DNA from: Bacillus sp. FJAT-25509
Lineage (GTDB): Bacteria > Bacillota > Bacilli > Bacillales > Bacillaceae_G
NCBI RefSeq assembly: GCF_001420605.1
Contig: NZ_LJIZ01000021.1
Coordinates: 205,856-269,855 of the forward strand
Reading direction: 5' to 3'
Length of the DNA stretch: 64,000 nt
The position numbers and the translations under genes are program-made. The stretch's first letter is position 1. Every line of letters starts with the position of its first letter. Below the pieces are notes generated by a model that was given only the letters and a program-made list of their open reading frames with translations, did no database searches and had not been told where the DNA came from. This document shows, piece by piece, positions 49,729-58,017 of this stretch.

Positions 49729-49757
49729 TAGAAGCAAGATTAAATCATGGATATTTT

Positions 49758-49820
49758 AGGACAGCCAAGGAATTCTAGTGCAGGAAAAGCCGTATTTTAG
49801 AGCCTTGGACCTTAGTCCTG
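49758..49820 (+). promoter_or_regulatory. Stem-loop between trhP1 and trhP2
   Basis: AGGAC..CCAAGG (49758-49770) pairs with CCTTGG..GTCCT (49803-49819), with a loop of about 32 bases. No T-tract follows; the trhP2 Shine-Dalgarno AGAGGAGGA lies 8 bases after. It could be a processing or translational control structure. Confidence 0.45.
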
Positions 49821-49841
49821 TATTAAAGAGGAGGATTAATA

Positions 49842-51119
49842 ATGGCAATTGGACAATTAGATAAAATAGTTGATGGCAAACGTGTAATCGTGAAGAAACC
49901 TGAACTATTAGCACCGGCTGGTAATTTAGAAAAATTAAAAATTGCAGTAAGATACGGCGCAGATGCTGTATTTATCGGCGGTAGAGAGTTTGGTTTACGT
50001 TCGAATGCAGATAACTTCTCTATAGAAGAAATGGCTGAAGGGGTAGCATTTGCAAACAAATTTAATGCGAAAATTTATGTAACAACAAATATATTTGCTC
50101 ATAACGAAAACATGGACGGATTAGTTGAATATTTACAAGGAATTGAAGCTGCAGGAGTAACGGGTATTATTGTAGCTGACCCATATATTATTGAAACATG
50201 TAAAGAGGCTGCTCCTAAATTAGAGGTGCATTTAAGTACACAACAATCTTTATCAAATTATCGTGCTGCACAATACTGGAAAGAAGAAGGATTACATCGA
50301 TTAGTATTAGCACGTGAGACGAGCTATGAAGAAATAAAAGAAATCAAAGAAAAAGTAGATGTTGAAATTGAAACATTTATTCATGGAGCAATGTGTATTG
50401 CTTATTCTGGCCGTTGTACTTTAAGTAATCATATGACTGCACGTGATTCAAACCGTGGTGGATGTTGTCAATCATGTCGTTGGGATTACGATTTAGTTCA
50501 AACTGAGTCACAAAATCCTGATGCTTCAGAAAATGCTTTATTTGCTGAAGAAGATGCTCCATTTGCAATGAGCCCTAAAGATTTAAACTTATTACGTTCA
50601 ATTCCTAAATTTATTGAAATGGGTGTAGATAGTTTAAAAATTGAAGGACGTATGAAATCAATCCATTACGTAGCTACTGTTGTATCTGTTTATCGTAAAT
50701 TAATTGATGCATATTGTGCTGACCCAGAAAACTTTGAATTTAAAGAAGAATGGGTTGAAGAACTAGATAAATGTGCTAATCGTGACACTGCTTCTTCATT
50801 CTTTGAAGGACTTCCAGGAATGAAAGAGCAAATGTATGGAAATCATAGCAAAAAAACAACGTATGATTTTGCAGGTCTTGTATTAGACTATGATGATGAA
50901 ACTGGTATCGCAACAATCCAACAACGTAACTACTTCAAACCAGGTGACCAAATTGAATTCTTTGGACCTGAAATGGACAACTTCAAACAAACAGTTGGTG
51001 TAATTGTTAATGAAGAAGGAACAGAAGTAGACGCTGCAAGACATCCATTAGAAATCGTAAAAATTAAAGTGGATCAAAAAGTTTATCCTTACAACATGAT
51101 GAGAAAAAAGTTAGTTTGA
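49842..51119 (+). CDS. trhP2: U32 family protein TrhP2 (YrrO), tRNA uridine hydroxylation
   Basis: A 425-residue U32 protein. It has KPELLAPAGNLEKLKIAVRYGADAVFIGGREFGLR and the family cysteine cluster in FIHGAMCIAYSGRCTLSNHMTARDSNRGGCCQSCRWDY (about residues 179-217), which in relatives holds an iron-sulfur cluster. DSLKIEGRMKSIHYVA follows. A C-terminal beta-barrel (about 350-420) resembles translation-type OB folds. Acts with TrhP1 and TrmR to give ho5U and mo5U at tRNA position 34. Confidence 0.9.
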   Translation: MAIGQLDKIVDGKRVIVKKPELLAPAGNLEKLKIAVRYGADAVFIGGREFGLRSNADNFSIEEMAEGVAFANKFNAKIYVTTNIFAHNENMDGLVEYLQGIEAAGVTGIIVADPYIIETCKEAAPKLEVHLSTQQSLSNYRAAQYWKEEGLHRLVLARETSYEEIKEIKEKVDVEIETFIHGAMCIAYSGRCTLSNHMTARDSNRGGCCQSCRWDYDLVQTESQNPDASENALFAEEDAPFAMSPKDLNLLRSIPKFIEMGVDSLKIEGRMKSIHYVATVVSVYRKLIDAYCADPENFEFKEEWVEELDKCANRDTASSFFEGLPGMKEQMYGNHSKKTTYDFAGLVLDYDDETGIATIQQRNYFKPGDQIEFFGPEMDNFKQTVGVIVNEEGTEVDAARHPLEIVKIKVDQKVYPYNMMRKKLV

Positions 51120-51139
51120 TAAGAAAGAGGGATTGAAGT

Positions 51140-51775
51140 ATGGGGAATAAGCCCATTGTAATTGGAATTGCTGGAGGGACTGGCTCTGGTAAAACTTCTG
51201 TAACAAAAGCAATCTATGATCAATTTAAAGGTCATTCAATTTTAATGATTCAGCAAGATTCTTATTATAGAGATCAAACGCATTTACCAATGGAAGAAAG
51301 ATTGAAAACAAATTATGACCATCCATTAGCATTTGATAATGATTTGTTTATTGAGCATATAAAAGATTTATTGCAATACAAAGCAATTGAAAAACCTGTA
51401 TATGACTATACAATTCATACAAGATCTTCAGAAACAATCCCTGTAGAGCCAAAAGAAGTTATTATTTTAGAAGGTATTCTAGTATTAGAAGACGAGCGTT
51501 TACGTGATTTAATGGATATAAAGATATTTGTAGATACAGATGCTGACTTACGAATCCTTCGTAGAATACAACGAGATATAAAAGAACGTGGAAGAACAGT
51601 TGATTCTGTAGTAGATCAATATGTGAATGTTGTACGCCCTATGCATAATCAATTCTGTGAACCATCTAAGAAATTCGCAGATATTATCATACCAGAAGGT
51701 GGTCAGAACTTTGTGGCTATCGATTTAATGGCTACAAAAATTCAGACTATACTTGAAAGAGTAAGTGTATTATAA
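51140..51775 (+). CDS. udk: Uridine kinase
   Basis: Phosphorylates uridine and cytidine in pyrimidine salvage. 211 residues, with P-loop [19 protein letters not shown] (about 6-24), [24 protein letters not shown] and [13 protein letters not shown]. It follows trhP2 after 20 bases, so it probably shares that operon. A terminator lies 40 bases after its stop. Confidence 0.96.
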   Translation: MGNKPIVIGIAGGTGSGKTSVTKAIYDQFKGHSILMIQQDSYYRDQTHLPMEERLKTNYDHPLAFDNDLFIEHIKDLLQYKAIEKPVYDYTIHTRSSETIPVEPKEVIILEGILVLEDERLRDLMDIKIFVDTDADLRILRRIQRDIKERGRTVDSVVDQYVNVVRPMHNQFCEPSKKFADIIIPEGGQNFVAIDLMATKIQTILERVSVL

Positions 51776-51814
51776 TACGTTCATATGAGAGAATAATTCC
51801 TAAAAATAATTTTG

Positions 51815-51852
51815 GAAAGATGGAGAAGCACTCACTTCTTCATCTTTCTATA
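51815..51852 (+). terminator. Probable rho-independent terminator of udk
   Basis: GAAAGATGGAGAAG (51815-51828) pairs with CTTCTTCATCTTTC (51835-51848) with one mismatch. The T-tract is poor. Confidence 0.7.
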
Positions 51853-51986
51853 TAAAAGAATGCGTTTTCATAAGTTGAATGTTTCATTAATTATTCTCAT
51901 ACACTGTTTGTACAACTACATTGTATAAACAGATATTTAGAAGTTCTACATAAAAGAAACGGTGGATACTAAAAGGAGTGTACAAA

Positions 51987-52463
51987 ATGGCTAACGAAAA
52001 AAAATTCCCTATGACTTTAGCTGGGAAACAAAAATTAGAACAAGAATTAGAAAATTTAAAAACAGTAAAGCGTGCTGAAGTAGTAGAGCGTATTAAAATT
52101 GCTCGTAGCTTTGGTGACCTTTCAGAGAACTCTGAATACGATGCTGCAAAAGATGAGCAAGCATTTGTTGAAGGTCGTATTACAACTTTAGAAAATATGA
52201 TCCGTAATGCTGAAATTATTACAGAAAATAATGATGCATCAGATACAGTAACTTTAGGTAAATCTGTAACTTTCTTAGAATTACCAGCTGGTGACGAAGA
52301 AACTTACACAATTGTAGGTAGTGCTGAGGCTGATCCATTTGAAGGTAAAATTTCAAATGATTCTCCAATCGCAAAAAGCTTATTAGGCAAAACTGTTGGT
52401 GAAGAAGTGACAGTTAATACTCCAGGTGGAGATATGCAAGTAAGAATCCTTGCTGTTAAATAA
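51987..52463 (+). CDS. greA: Transcription elongation factor GreA
   Basis: Stimulates RNA cleavage by backtracked RNA polymerase. 158 residues: N-terminal coiled coil (about 12-75) with the tip region [24 protein letters not shown] carrying the acidic pair, and the C-terminal FKBP-like domain ([32 protein letters not shown]). ATG 51987 follows AAAAGGAG; the GTG at 51978 is inside that Shine-Dalgarno. Confidence 0.96.
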   Translation: MANEKKFPMTLAGKQKLEQELENLKTVKRAEVVERIKIARSFGDLSENSEYDAAKDEQAFVEGRITTLENMIRNAEIITENNDASDTVTLGKSVTFLELPAGDEETYTIVGSAEADPFEGKISNDSPIAKSLLGKTVGEEVTVNTPGGDMQVRILAVK

Positions 52464-52500
52464 TTTGATTTGTTTAACAATTTAATTGTTTGAAAAAAGA

Positions 52501-52536
52501 ACACCCCGTCTACACTGTAGATGAGGTGTTTTTTAT
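52501..52536 (+). terminator. Terminator of greA, overlapping the pbpI ribosome binding site
   Basis: ACACCCCGTCTA (52501-52512) pairs with TAGATGAGGTGT (52518-52529), one mismatch and one G-T pair, followed by TTTTT and, at 52537, the pbpI ATG. The 3' arm holds GAGGTG (52523-52528), the pbpI Shine-Dalgarno. Confidence 0.85.
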
Positions 52537-54297
52537 ATGCATAGACGGATAAAAGCCATATTAATTATATTTTCATTACTATTTTCTTTAATCGCATACA
52601 GATGTTTAGATATTAGTGTACTTCATCAAAAGAATTTTGGCCCACAAAAGGTAAATTTAATTGAACGAAGTGTTGCTCAAAGAACATTTCAGTTTCGGAT
52701 TGATAATGGACGTGGAAAAATACTAGACCGAAATGGAAAATTATTAAGTGCAGCTTACACTCCAAAAGTTATTTTATTTCCATTTTTAAAAACAATCGAT
52801 TGGCCAATTGATAACTTATCGTCGATTACAGGAGTACCGGTTGCAAAAATTAAAGATCAGTTTAATGGTAAAAAAGAACCTTTTACATTAGAAGGAATGA
52901 CAAAAACATTAACATCTGAACAAATTGATCAAATAAATAATTTACATGTTTCTGGATTAATTTCCATGCTGTCTCAAGACAAAGACGATAAACAATTGGC
53001 AGAACACCTAATTGGAATAGCTAGGGAAAATAAAGAACAATATGAAAAACAGTATGAAAGTGATCGAAATTATAAGCCTAAAGAATTTGGGGTAATTGGT
53101 TTAGAAGCTCAGTTTGAAGATTTCTTAAAATCTGATGGCACATCTAATTTAATGCTTCACGTGGATAATTTAGGTAAACCGATGTTTGGAAATGAAGTCA
53201 AATATGCAAAACCTAGTAATCCATTTTATCCTGTTTCCCTTTCTACTACACTAGATAAAGATTTACAACAAATTTTAGAACAAGCTGTTGACCAAGCTAA
53301 ACTTCAAAAAGGTGCTGCAGTGTTAATTGACGTAAAGACGAACAATTTATTAGCAATGGTTAGTCGACCAACTATGAATTTCCAAAATTTATTTTCTTCA
53401 AATGATAATACTGCGACTAATTATGCATTATTAGCTAGTACACCCGGTTCCGTCTTTAAAACAGTTGTAGCGGCTGCTGCAATAGATCAAGGTATTGTGA
53501 AAGAAAATCAAATGTATAATTGCAATAATAATCTAGTCGGTAAATACGAAGATGAAGAGAAAAAGCGAAAAGGTAATTTAACTTTTCAACAAAGTTTCTA
53601 TGAAAGTTGTAATTACACATTTGGCCAATTAGGTAAGCAATTAACTTTAAAAAATAAAGATATGTTTCAAGCCTATGCCAAAAAGCTAGGTTTAGATGGT
53701 CCAGTAGGATGGACAGGATCTGTCTATCATGAATCTAGTTTTAGTCAATTTCAAAATGAAGGGAAACCAACATATTTTGTAGGAAACTCTTTAAGTGATA
53801 AGCTCTTAAATACATCCATTGGACAACAGGATGTGAAAGTATCCCCTTTAGCTGTAGCTAATATGATGGCTACCATTGCGCGAGGTGGAAGCCCAAAACA
53901 AGTAAAAGTAGTAGATTCTGTAGTATATAAAAATGGTACAGAAATGTTTAAATTCCCAGAACAGACATTAGCTGATGATTATCTAGCTCCAGATTCAATG
54001 CAAAAATTAAGAGAGTTACTTCGAGGTGTAGTTACGGATGCGAAAGGAACGGGAAATCGATATACTAGTTTGCCTTACACTTTAGCAGGGAAAAGTGGTA
54101 CAGCGGAAACAAAAGTAGTAGATGGTAAAATAGTCGAACAAAACAAATGGTTTGCAGGTTATTTTCCATATGATAAGCCAAGGTATGCATTCGCAGTTGT
54201 TAGTTTAAATGTTCCAAACGAAGTTACATCTACTTCTGACACTGTTACAAGTTTAATAAAATCTATATATAACTTTGATAAAAACCACACAAAATAG
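52537..54297 (+). CDS. pbpI: Penicillin-binding protein PbpI (YrrR), class B
   Basis: A 586-residue class B transpeptidase. One N-terminal membrane helix (about 5-25), a PBP dimerisation domain (about 55-215), then the transpeptidase domain with SxxK in ASTPGSVFKTVV (about 305), SxN in ESCNYTFG and KSG in LAGKSGTAETKV (about 520). In B. subtilis pbpI is SigmaF-dependent and expressed in the forespore. It is followed by yrrS, its usual partner. Confidence 0.93.
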   Translation: MHRRIKAILIIFSLLFSLIAYRCLDISVLHQKNFGPQKVNLIERSVAQRTFQFRIDNGRGKILDRNGKLLSAAYTPKVILFPFLKTIDWPIDNLSSITGVPVAKIKDQFNGKKEPFTLEGMTKTLTSEQIDQINNLHVSGLISMLSQDKDDKQLAEHLIGIARENKEQYEKQYESDRNYKPKEFGVIGLEAQFEDFLKSDGTSNLMLHVDNLGKPMFGNEVKYAKPSNPFYPVSLSTTLDKDLQQILEQAVDQAKLQKGAAVLIDVKTNNLLAMVSRPTMNFQNLFSSNDNTATNYALLASTPGSVFKTVVAAAAIDQGIVKENQMYNCNNNLVGKYEDEEKKRKGNLTFQQSFYESCNYTFGQLGKQLTLKNKDMFQAYAKKLGLDGPVGWTGSVYHESSFSQFQNEGKPTYFVGNSLSDKLLNTSIGQQDVKVSPLAVANMMATIARGGSPKQVKVVDSVVYKNGTEMFKFPEQTLADDYLAPDSMQKLRELLRGVVTDAKGTGNRYTSLPYTLAGKSGTAETKVVDGKIVEQNKWFAGYFPYDKPRYAFAVVSLNVPNEVTSTSDTVTSLIKSIYNFDKNHTK

Positions 54298-54364
54298 CTA
54301 TTTTTAATTAATTAACTCTATGTTAAAATAGGGAAAAATTAGTTGTTTTTGGAGGATTTTGTCA

Positions 54365-54961
54365 ATGTCTTCAATTGAATCAAACAAAAGGGTCCAAAAA
54401 TTAAGACGAGTACGAAGAGGAAATTATTTTTTCCGAATACTACTTATTCCACTTCTTTTTGGAATCATCTATTTAGGGATAAAAATAACTTTACCAATCA
54501 TCAACCAACAAAAGATAGAGCCTAATACTGCAAAAGCTCAGATTACTACGATTGCTCAAGAACCAAAGCAAATGACAGATATACCGAATCCTTATCAAGC
54601 GAAATATCGAGAAAAAGTAAATGAGATTATTAAAGATTCAATAAATGATGAAAATATTATAGAATCGACTGTAAAAGAATGGACACCTAATAAAACAAGA
54701 CAAGTTGAGCCACATAAAGTTCATTATAGTCATATGTCTCAGGACTTTTATGAAATGGAAGAAGCAGTATCAAATGCGATTTCTTTAACAAAAGAAGATT
54801 ATTCAATTTGGCATATTAGTCAAGGATACGATCAGCAAAGTATAAATGTATACGTTGCCACAAACGACTTAAGCTATAAATATGTCATTTACTTACATTG
54901 GGTTGTAAAAGAAGGCTGGCTCCCTATTTTGGTACAAGAAGTAAAAGAGTTAAAGTATTAA
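54365..54961 (+). CDS. yrrS: YrrS family protein (DUF1510)
   Basis: A 198-residue protein: basic N-terminus, one membrane helix (about 24-46, FFRILLIPLLFGIIYLGIKI), a linker and the extracytoplasmic DUF1510 domain (about 105-198, ending YKYVIYLHWVVKEGWLPILVQEVKEL). B. subtilis YrrS is co-expressed with PbpI during sporulation. ATG 54365 has GGAGG nine bases upstream; the TTG at 54359 is too close to it. A decayed copy of the core repeat lies just after. Confidence 0.83.
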   Translation: MSSIESNKRVQKLRRVRRGNYFFRILLIPLLFGIIYLGIKITLPIINQQKIEPNTAKAQITTIAQEPKQMTDIPNPYQAKYREKVNEIIKDSINDENIIESTVKEWTPNKTRQVEPHKVHYSHMSQDFYEMEEAVSNAISLTKEDYSIWHISQGYDQQSINVYVATNDLSYKYVIYLHWVVKEGWLPILVQEVKELKY

Positions 54962-54972
54962 AAGCTAAAAAG

Positions 54973-55027
54973 TTTGAGTCTCTATGGGATCAAACGATAA
55001 GGTTACGCCACATGGAAAGCGAACGCC
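54973..55027 (+). repeat. Decayed short copy of the GC-rich core repeat
   Basis: TTGAGTCTCTATGGGATC, then AAGGTTACGCC and ACATGGAAAGCGAACGCC, correspond in order to CTCGACTCCTATGGGA, AGGCTGAGACC and CCCATGGAAAGCGAGCATCC of the core. Nearly half the sites have changed. A small open frame here (54898-55089) is not a gene. Confidence 0.6.
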
Positions 55028-55147
55028 TTTTTAGGAAACTTTTAAAATTTAAAGTGTTTTTTGTTGTACGCATTCTTAAAGATGAATGATATGTCTCTAT
55101 ATGGTAAAATGATTAAAGTTTGAAAGAGAAAGTAGGGAATTTAAAGA

Positions 55148-55840
55148 ATGAAATTAGCTATTATTGGAGCAATGGAAGAAGAAGTACATGTATTACGTGA
55201 TAAATTAGACAACCTGAGAAAAGAAGAAGTTGCAGGCTCAGAATATAATATAGGTACATACGAAGGTAAAGAAGTAATTTTATTAAAGTCTGGAATTGGT
55301 AAAGTTAATGCCGCAATGGCAACAGCAATTCTTTTAGAAAAATATCAGCCAGATGTTGTTATTAACACAGGATCTGCAGGCGGACTTCATACTGACTTAA
55401 ATGTAGGAGACGTTGTTATCTCAACTGAAGTGCGTCATCATGATGTAGACGTTACCGCGTTCAATTATGAATATGGTCAAGTTCCAGGTATGCCAGCTGC
55501 ATTCCCTTCTGATGACAAATTAAAGTCTATCGCTAAAAAATGCGCTGAAAAAATTAATGGTATCCAAGTTGTTGAAGGATTAATCGTAACTGGTGATTCA
55601 TTTATGAATGATCCAGTACGAGTAGACTTTGTAAAAGAGAAATTTGGTGATCTATATGCTGTAGAGATGGAAGCAGCTGCAATCGCTCAAGTTTGTTATG
55701 CTTTTAAAGTACCATTTGTTGTAACACGAGCATTGTCAGATATTGCAGGTAAAGAATCAAATATTTCATTTGATCAATTCCTTCATACGGCAGCTGTTAA
55801 TTCAACATTAATGGTTGAGGAAATGATTAAAGCGTTATAA
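55148..55840 (+). CDS. mtnN: 5'-methylthioadenosine/S-adenosylhomocysteine nucleosidase
   Basis: Cleaves adenine from MTA and SAH in the activated methyl cycle. 230 residues: [13 protein letters not shown] start, catalytic Glu in [48 protein letters not shown] and the catalytic Asp in [11 protein letters not shown] (about 197). In B. subtilis yrrT-mtnN-mccA-mccB-yrhC form an operon; here yrrT, mccA and mccB are not next to it. Confidence 0.96.
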   Translation: MKLAIIGAMEEEVHVLRDKLDNLRKEEVAGSEYNIGTYEGKEVILLKSGIGKVNAAMATAILLEKYQPDVVINTGSAGGLHTDLNVGDVVISTEVRHHDVDVTAFNYEYGQVPGMPAAFPSDDKLKSIAKKCAEKINGIQVVEGLIVTGDSFMNDPVRVDFVKEKFGDLYAVEMEAAAIAQVCYAFKVPFVVTRALSDIAGKESNISFDQFLHTAAVNSTLMVEEMIKAL

Positions 55841-55851
55841 ATCTTTTAAGT

Positions 55852-55879
55852 AAAGATGCCTTATAGGCATCTTTCTTTA
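55852..55879 (+). terminator. Probable terminator of mtnN
   Basis: Stem AAAGATGCC (55852-55860) with GGCATCTTT (55866-55874), followed by CTTTAG. Confidence 0.75.
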
Positions 55880-55927
55880 GAAAATCTATTTTGTAATGTA
55901 GAAAAATAGAGTGTGAAATTAAAATAA

Positions 55928-55964
55928 AAAATGTATGGTAGCTATTGCTCCATACATTTTTTTA
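55928..55964. terminator. Bidirectional terminator between mtnN and the minus-strand reductase
   Basis: Perfect stem AAAATGTATGG (55928-55938) with CCATACATTTT (55950-55960), with T residues on the plus strand and A/T on the minus side. Confidence 0.85.
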
Positions 55965-56024
55965 CTTTGTTATTGAAGTCTAAACTTAAAAATAGGGATT
56001 TAAACTAAAGCAGGTATTAATATC

Positions 56025-56774
56025 TTATTTTTCTTTAAGCCAATCTTTAAAATGTGTTGGGGCAGTATGCAGAGTTTCTTCTAGAGTAGGAACTAACGAA
56101 AACTCGCCAAGTTTTGCACCAAAGTATAGATTTTTTTCGTCTGCTTCAATTTTACGTATATCACTTTTACTTTCTAAGTAAGCCTTTACGTAATCAGCAA
56201 ATTTCATTCGATCTGGTCCGGCTAAATTAACAATACCGTTTACTGGTGTACTTAGTGCAAAGTCGACTATGCCTTCTGCAGCATCTTCAGAGGATATTGC
56301 CTGATTATACGAATCAGGTAAACGAATAGTGTCTCCATCGGTAAATAAATCTGTAAGAGTCAGAATAAAATCAAAGAATTGTGTTGTACGAACAATCGTG
56401 TAAGGGATACTAAAATCTTTTATTAATTTTTCTTGAGCCATTTTACCACGGAAGTATGCACTCTCAAGAAGACCATCCGTACCTATAATCGATAAATGAA
56501 CATGATGTTTTACGTTGGTAATTTTCTCAGCAGCAAGAATATTTCGAGTAGAAGTTTCAAAAAAGTCCAATACGACGTTGTCTTCATATGAAGGGGAATT
56601 AGTTACATCAATTACAACATCTGTGCCCATAAGTACTTCAACAAGTCCTTCACCAGTAATTGTATTAACCCCTAAGGAAGGTGATGCTACAATAATTTCA
56701 TGTTCTGTCTCACGAAGTTTGCTAACTATTTTAGTTCCAATAAATCCAGTACCACCAACTACTACAATTTTCAT
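56025..56774 (-). CDS. NAD(P)-binding NmrA-like/SDR family protein
   Basis: A 249-residue Rossmann protein: MKIVVVGGTGFIGTKIVSKL (GxxGxxG), then VVIDVTNSPSYEDN, HVHLSIIGTDGL and a YFRGKMAQEKLIKDFSIPYTIVRTTQFFDF block. This is the atypical SDR/NmrA pattern, related to NAD(P)H-sensing or quinone-reductase-type proteins. Substrate unknown. GAGGTTAAC precedes the ATG. The azoreductase gene lies upstream on the same strand with a gap of 126 bases, and both probably deal with quinone or electrophile stress. Confidence 0.82.
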   Translation of the reverse strand: MKIVVVGGTGFIGTKIVSKLRETEHEIIVASPSLGVNTITGEGLVEVLMGTDVVIDVTNSPSYEDNVVLDFFETSTRNILAAEKITNVKHHVHLSIIGTDGLLESAYFRGKMAQEKLIKDFSIPYTIVRTTQFFDFILTLTDLFTDGDTIRLPDSYNQAISSEDAAEGIVDFALSTPVNGIVNLAGPDRMKFADYVKAYLESKSDIRKIEADEKNLYFGAKLGEFSLVPTLEETLHTAPTHFKDWLKEK

Positions 56775-56900
56775 TTATGTTAACCTCACTAATTATGAAT
56801 TTAATTATTTAATTTGATTATTTAGTATGCCGTTTTTGCTCATTGATACCATTTTTAAAATGACATATCCTTAATAGTTCTTAAGTCTAAATTTTTTCAA

Positions 56901-57536
56901 TTATTTTATAAAACGCATTGCAGCATCTTCAGCTTCCTTATATGCATTAGCCAATATTTCTTCTCTTTTTAACAAAGCTGTGCCTTGTGCTCTTATTATT
57001 TGATAGTCTTCAACACCTAAGAAATTAAACATGGATTTTAAATACTTATGAGCGTACTCAACCTCTGTATACCAATCATCATTTGTATAAATTGCACCAC
57101 TGGCTTGAATGACTAATAATTTTCGATCATCATAAAGTAACCCTACTGAACCGTCTTCTGTATACTTAAAAGTCTCACGCGCAATTAGAATATTATCCAT
57201 ATAATCTTTTAATTTAGATGGAATATTGAAATTATGAAGTGGGAAGGCGATTACATACTGCTTTATCTCTTTAAATTGCTTTAATATCTCATTCATTCTT
57301 TCTATTTTACGAGCTTCATCTGAGTTAAGTTGAATACCTTCACTTAATTTTCCCCAGGCAGATAAAACGTTTGAATCTACATTAGGTATAAATTCGTTAT
57401 ACAAGTTAATTTGCTCAATCTTTGCAGAAGGGTCCTTACTTTTAAGTGTGTTCTTAAAATGATTTAATACATTTACACTATATACCTCTTCAGAATTGAA
57501 ATTTGGATGTGCATTTATTACAAGTATTCTATTCAT
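56901..57536 (-). CDS. FMN-dependent NADH-azoreductase (AzoR family)
   Basis: A 211-residue flavodoxin-fold enzyme that reduces quinones and azo compounds with NADH. Motifs are RILVINAHPNFNSEEVYSVNVL (FMN phosphate loop), VIAFPLHNFNIPSKLKDYMDNILIARETFKYTEDGSVGLL (conserved P-xx-N-x-x-P-x-x-LK) and LLVIQASGAIY. GAGGAGACATAATTA precedes the ATG. It is divergent from a truncated Rrf2 regulator; a strong promoter and an inverted repeat lie between. Confidence 0.88.
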   Translation of the reverse strand: MNRILVINAHPNFNSEEVYSVNVLNHFKNTLKSKDPSAKIEQINLYNEFIPNVDSNVLSAWGKLSEGIQLNSDEARKIERMNEILKQFKEIKQYVIAFPLHNFNIPSKLKDYMDNILIARETFKYTEDGSVGLLYDDRKLLVIQASGAIYTNDDWYTEVEYAHKYLKSMFNFLGVEDYQIIRAQGTALLKREEILANAYKEAEDAAMRFIK

Positions 57537-57604
57537 TAATTATGTCTCCTCGTGTAGTATTGAATAATCGGCGACAAATGTAATCGGCGATTGACCACAT
57601 CAGT

Positions 57605-57633
57605 AATATAACCCTTGTTTTTGAAAATGTCAA
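57605..57633 (-). promoter_or_regulatory. SigmaA-type promoter of the azoreductase gene
   Basis: On the minus strand: -35 TTGACA (57633-57628), 17-base spacer, -10 TATATT (57610-57605). Confidence 0.8.
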
Positions 57634-57637
57634 TGAT

Positions 57638-57659
57638 ATTTGTGAAGTTATACACAAAT
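57638..57659. promoter_or_regulatory. Candidate operator between azoreductase and Rrf2 remnant
   Basis: Inverted repeat ATTTGTG (57638-57644) and CACAAAT (57653-57659) around an 8-base spacer, directly upstream of the azoreductase -35. Further toward azoR, a direct repeat AATCGGCGA occurs twice (about 57568 and 57582) downstream of the -10 region. Confidence 0.5.
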
Positions 57660-57718
57660 AATAAATACTTCTAAAATATTGTTTATACATTTTATTTTTT
57701 GTAATGGAGGCGTTTTGG

Positions 57719-57850
57719 GTGCAATATAGTGTAGAGGTGGAATATTGTCTTCATTGCCTTGTTTATGTAATTGATATAACACCAAGTTCGAGTATTACGA
57801 TTAAAGAACTTTCCGAGTTTCAAGGTGCAGATATATTGGTGCTATTATAA
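57719..57850 (+). pseudogene. Truncated Rrf2 family transcriptional regulator
   Basis: From GTG 57719 (TGGAGG 8 bases upstream) the frame reads VQYSVEVEYCLHCLVYVIDI then TPSSSITIKELSEFQG, the N-terminal helix-turn-helix of Rrf2 regulators, and stops after 43 codons (GADILVLL, stop). Homologues run to about 130-150 residues. The DNA after the stop gives no continuation in another frame that I can see. It is divergent from the azoreductase gene, where such regulators are often found, so it is likely the remains of the local regulator. Confidence 0.7.
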
Positions 57851-57898
57851 AACCAAGCGGATAACCAGCCCTAGCAGCCTTTTTTTATAGTATGATTG

Positions 57899-57971
57899 AG
57901 TGAGTACTCACTTTTTATTGACTGATCGTAAAGGATGAACTAAGATGAAAGTATAGAGTGAGTACTCACTC
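57899..57971. promoter_or_regulatory. Promoter with two TetR-type palindromic operators for the ABC-tetR operon
   Basis: Promoter: -35 TTGACT (57918-57923), 17-base spacer, -10 TAAGAT (57941-57946). A 14-bp perfect palindrome AGTGAGTACTCACT lies upstream (57899-57912); a 16-bp palindrome GAGTGAGTACTCACTC lies downstream (57956-57971). TGAGTGAGTACTCACT-type sites are typical for TetR regulators linked to ABC exporters. The operon's own tetR is its last gene, so autoregulation is likely. Confidence 0.85.
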
Positions 57972-58017
57972 ATTTTGAATAATATAGATTGTAAATATAC
58001 TTGAACGGAGGATTACG

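Noticed and set aside
54898-55089. 63-codon frame after yrrS
   Set aside because: Starts inside yrrS in another frame and covers the decayed core repeat; no ribosome binding site.
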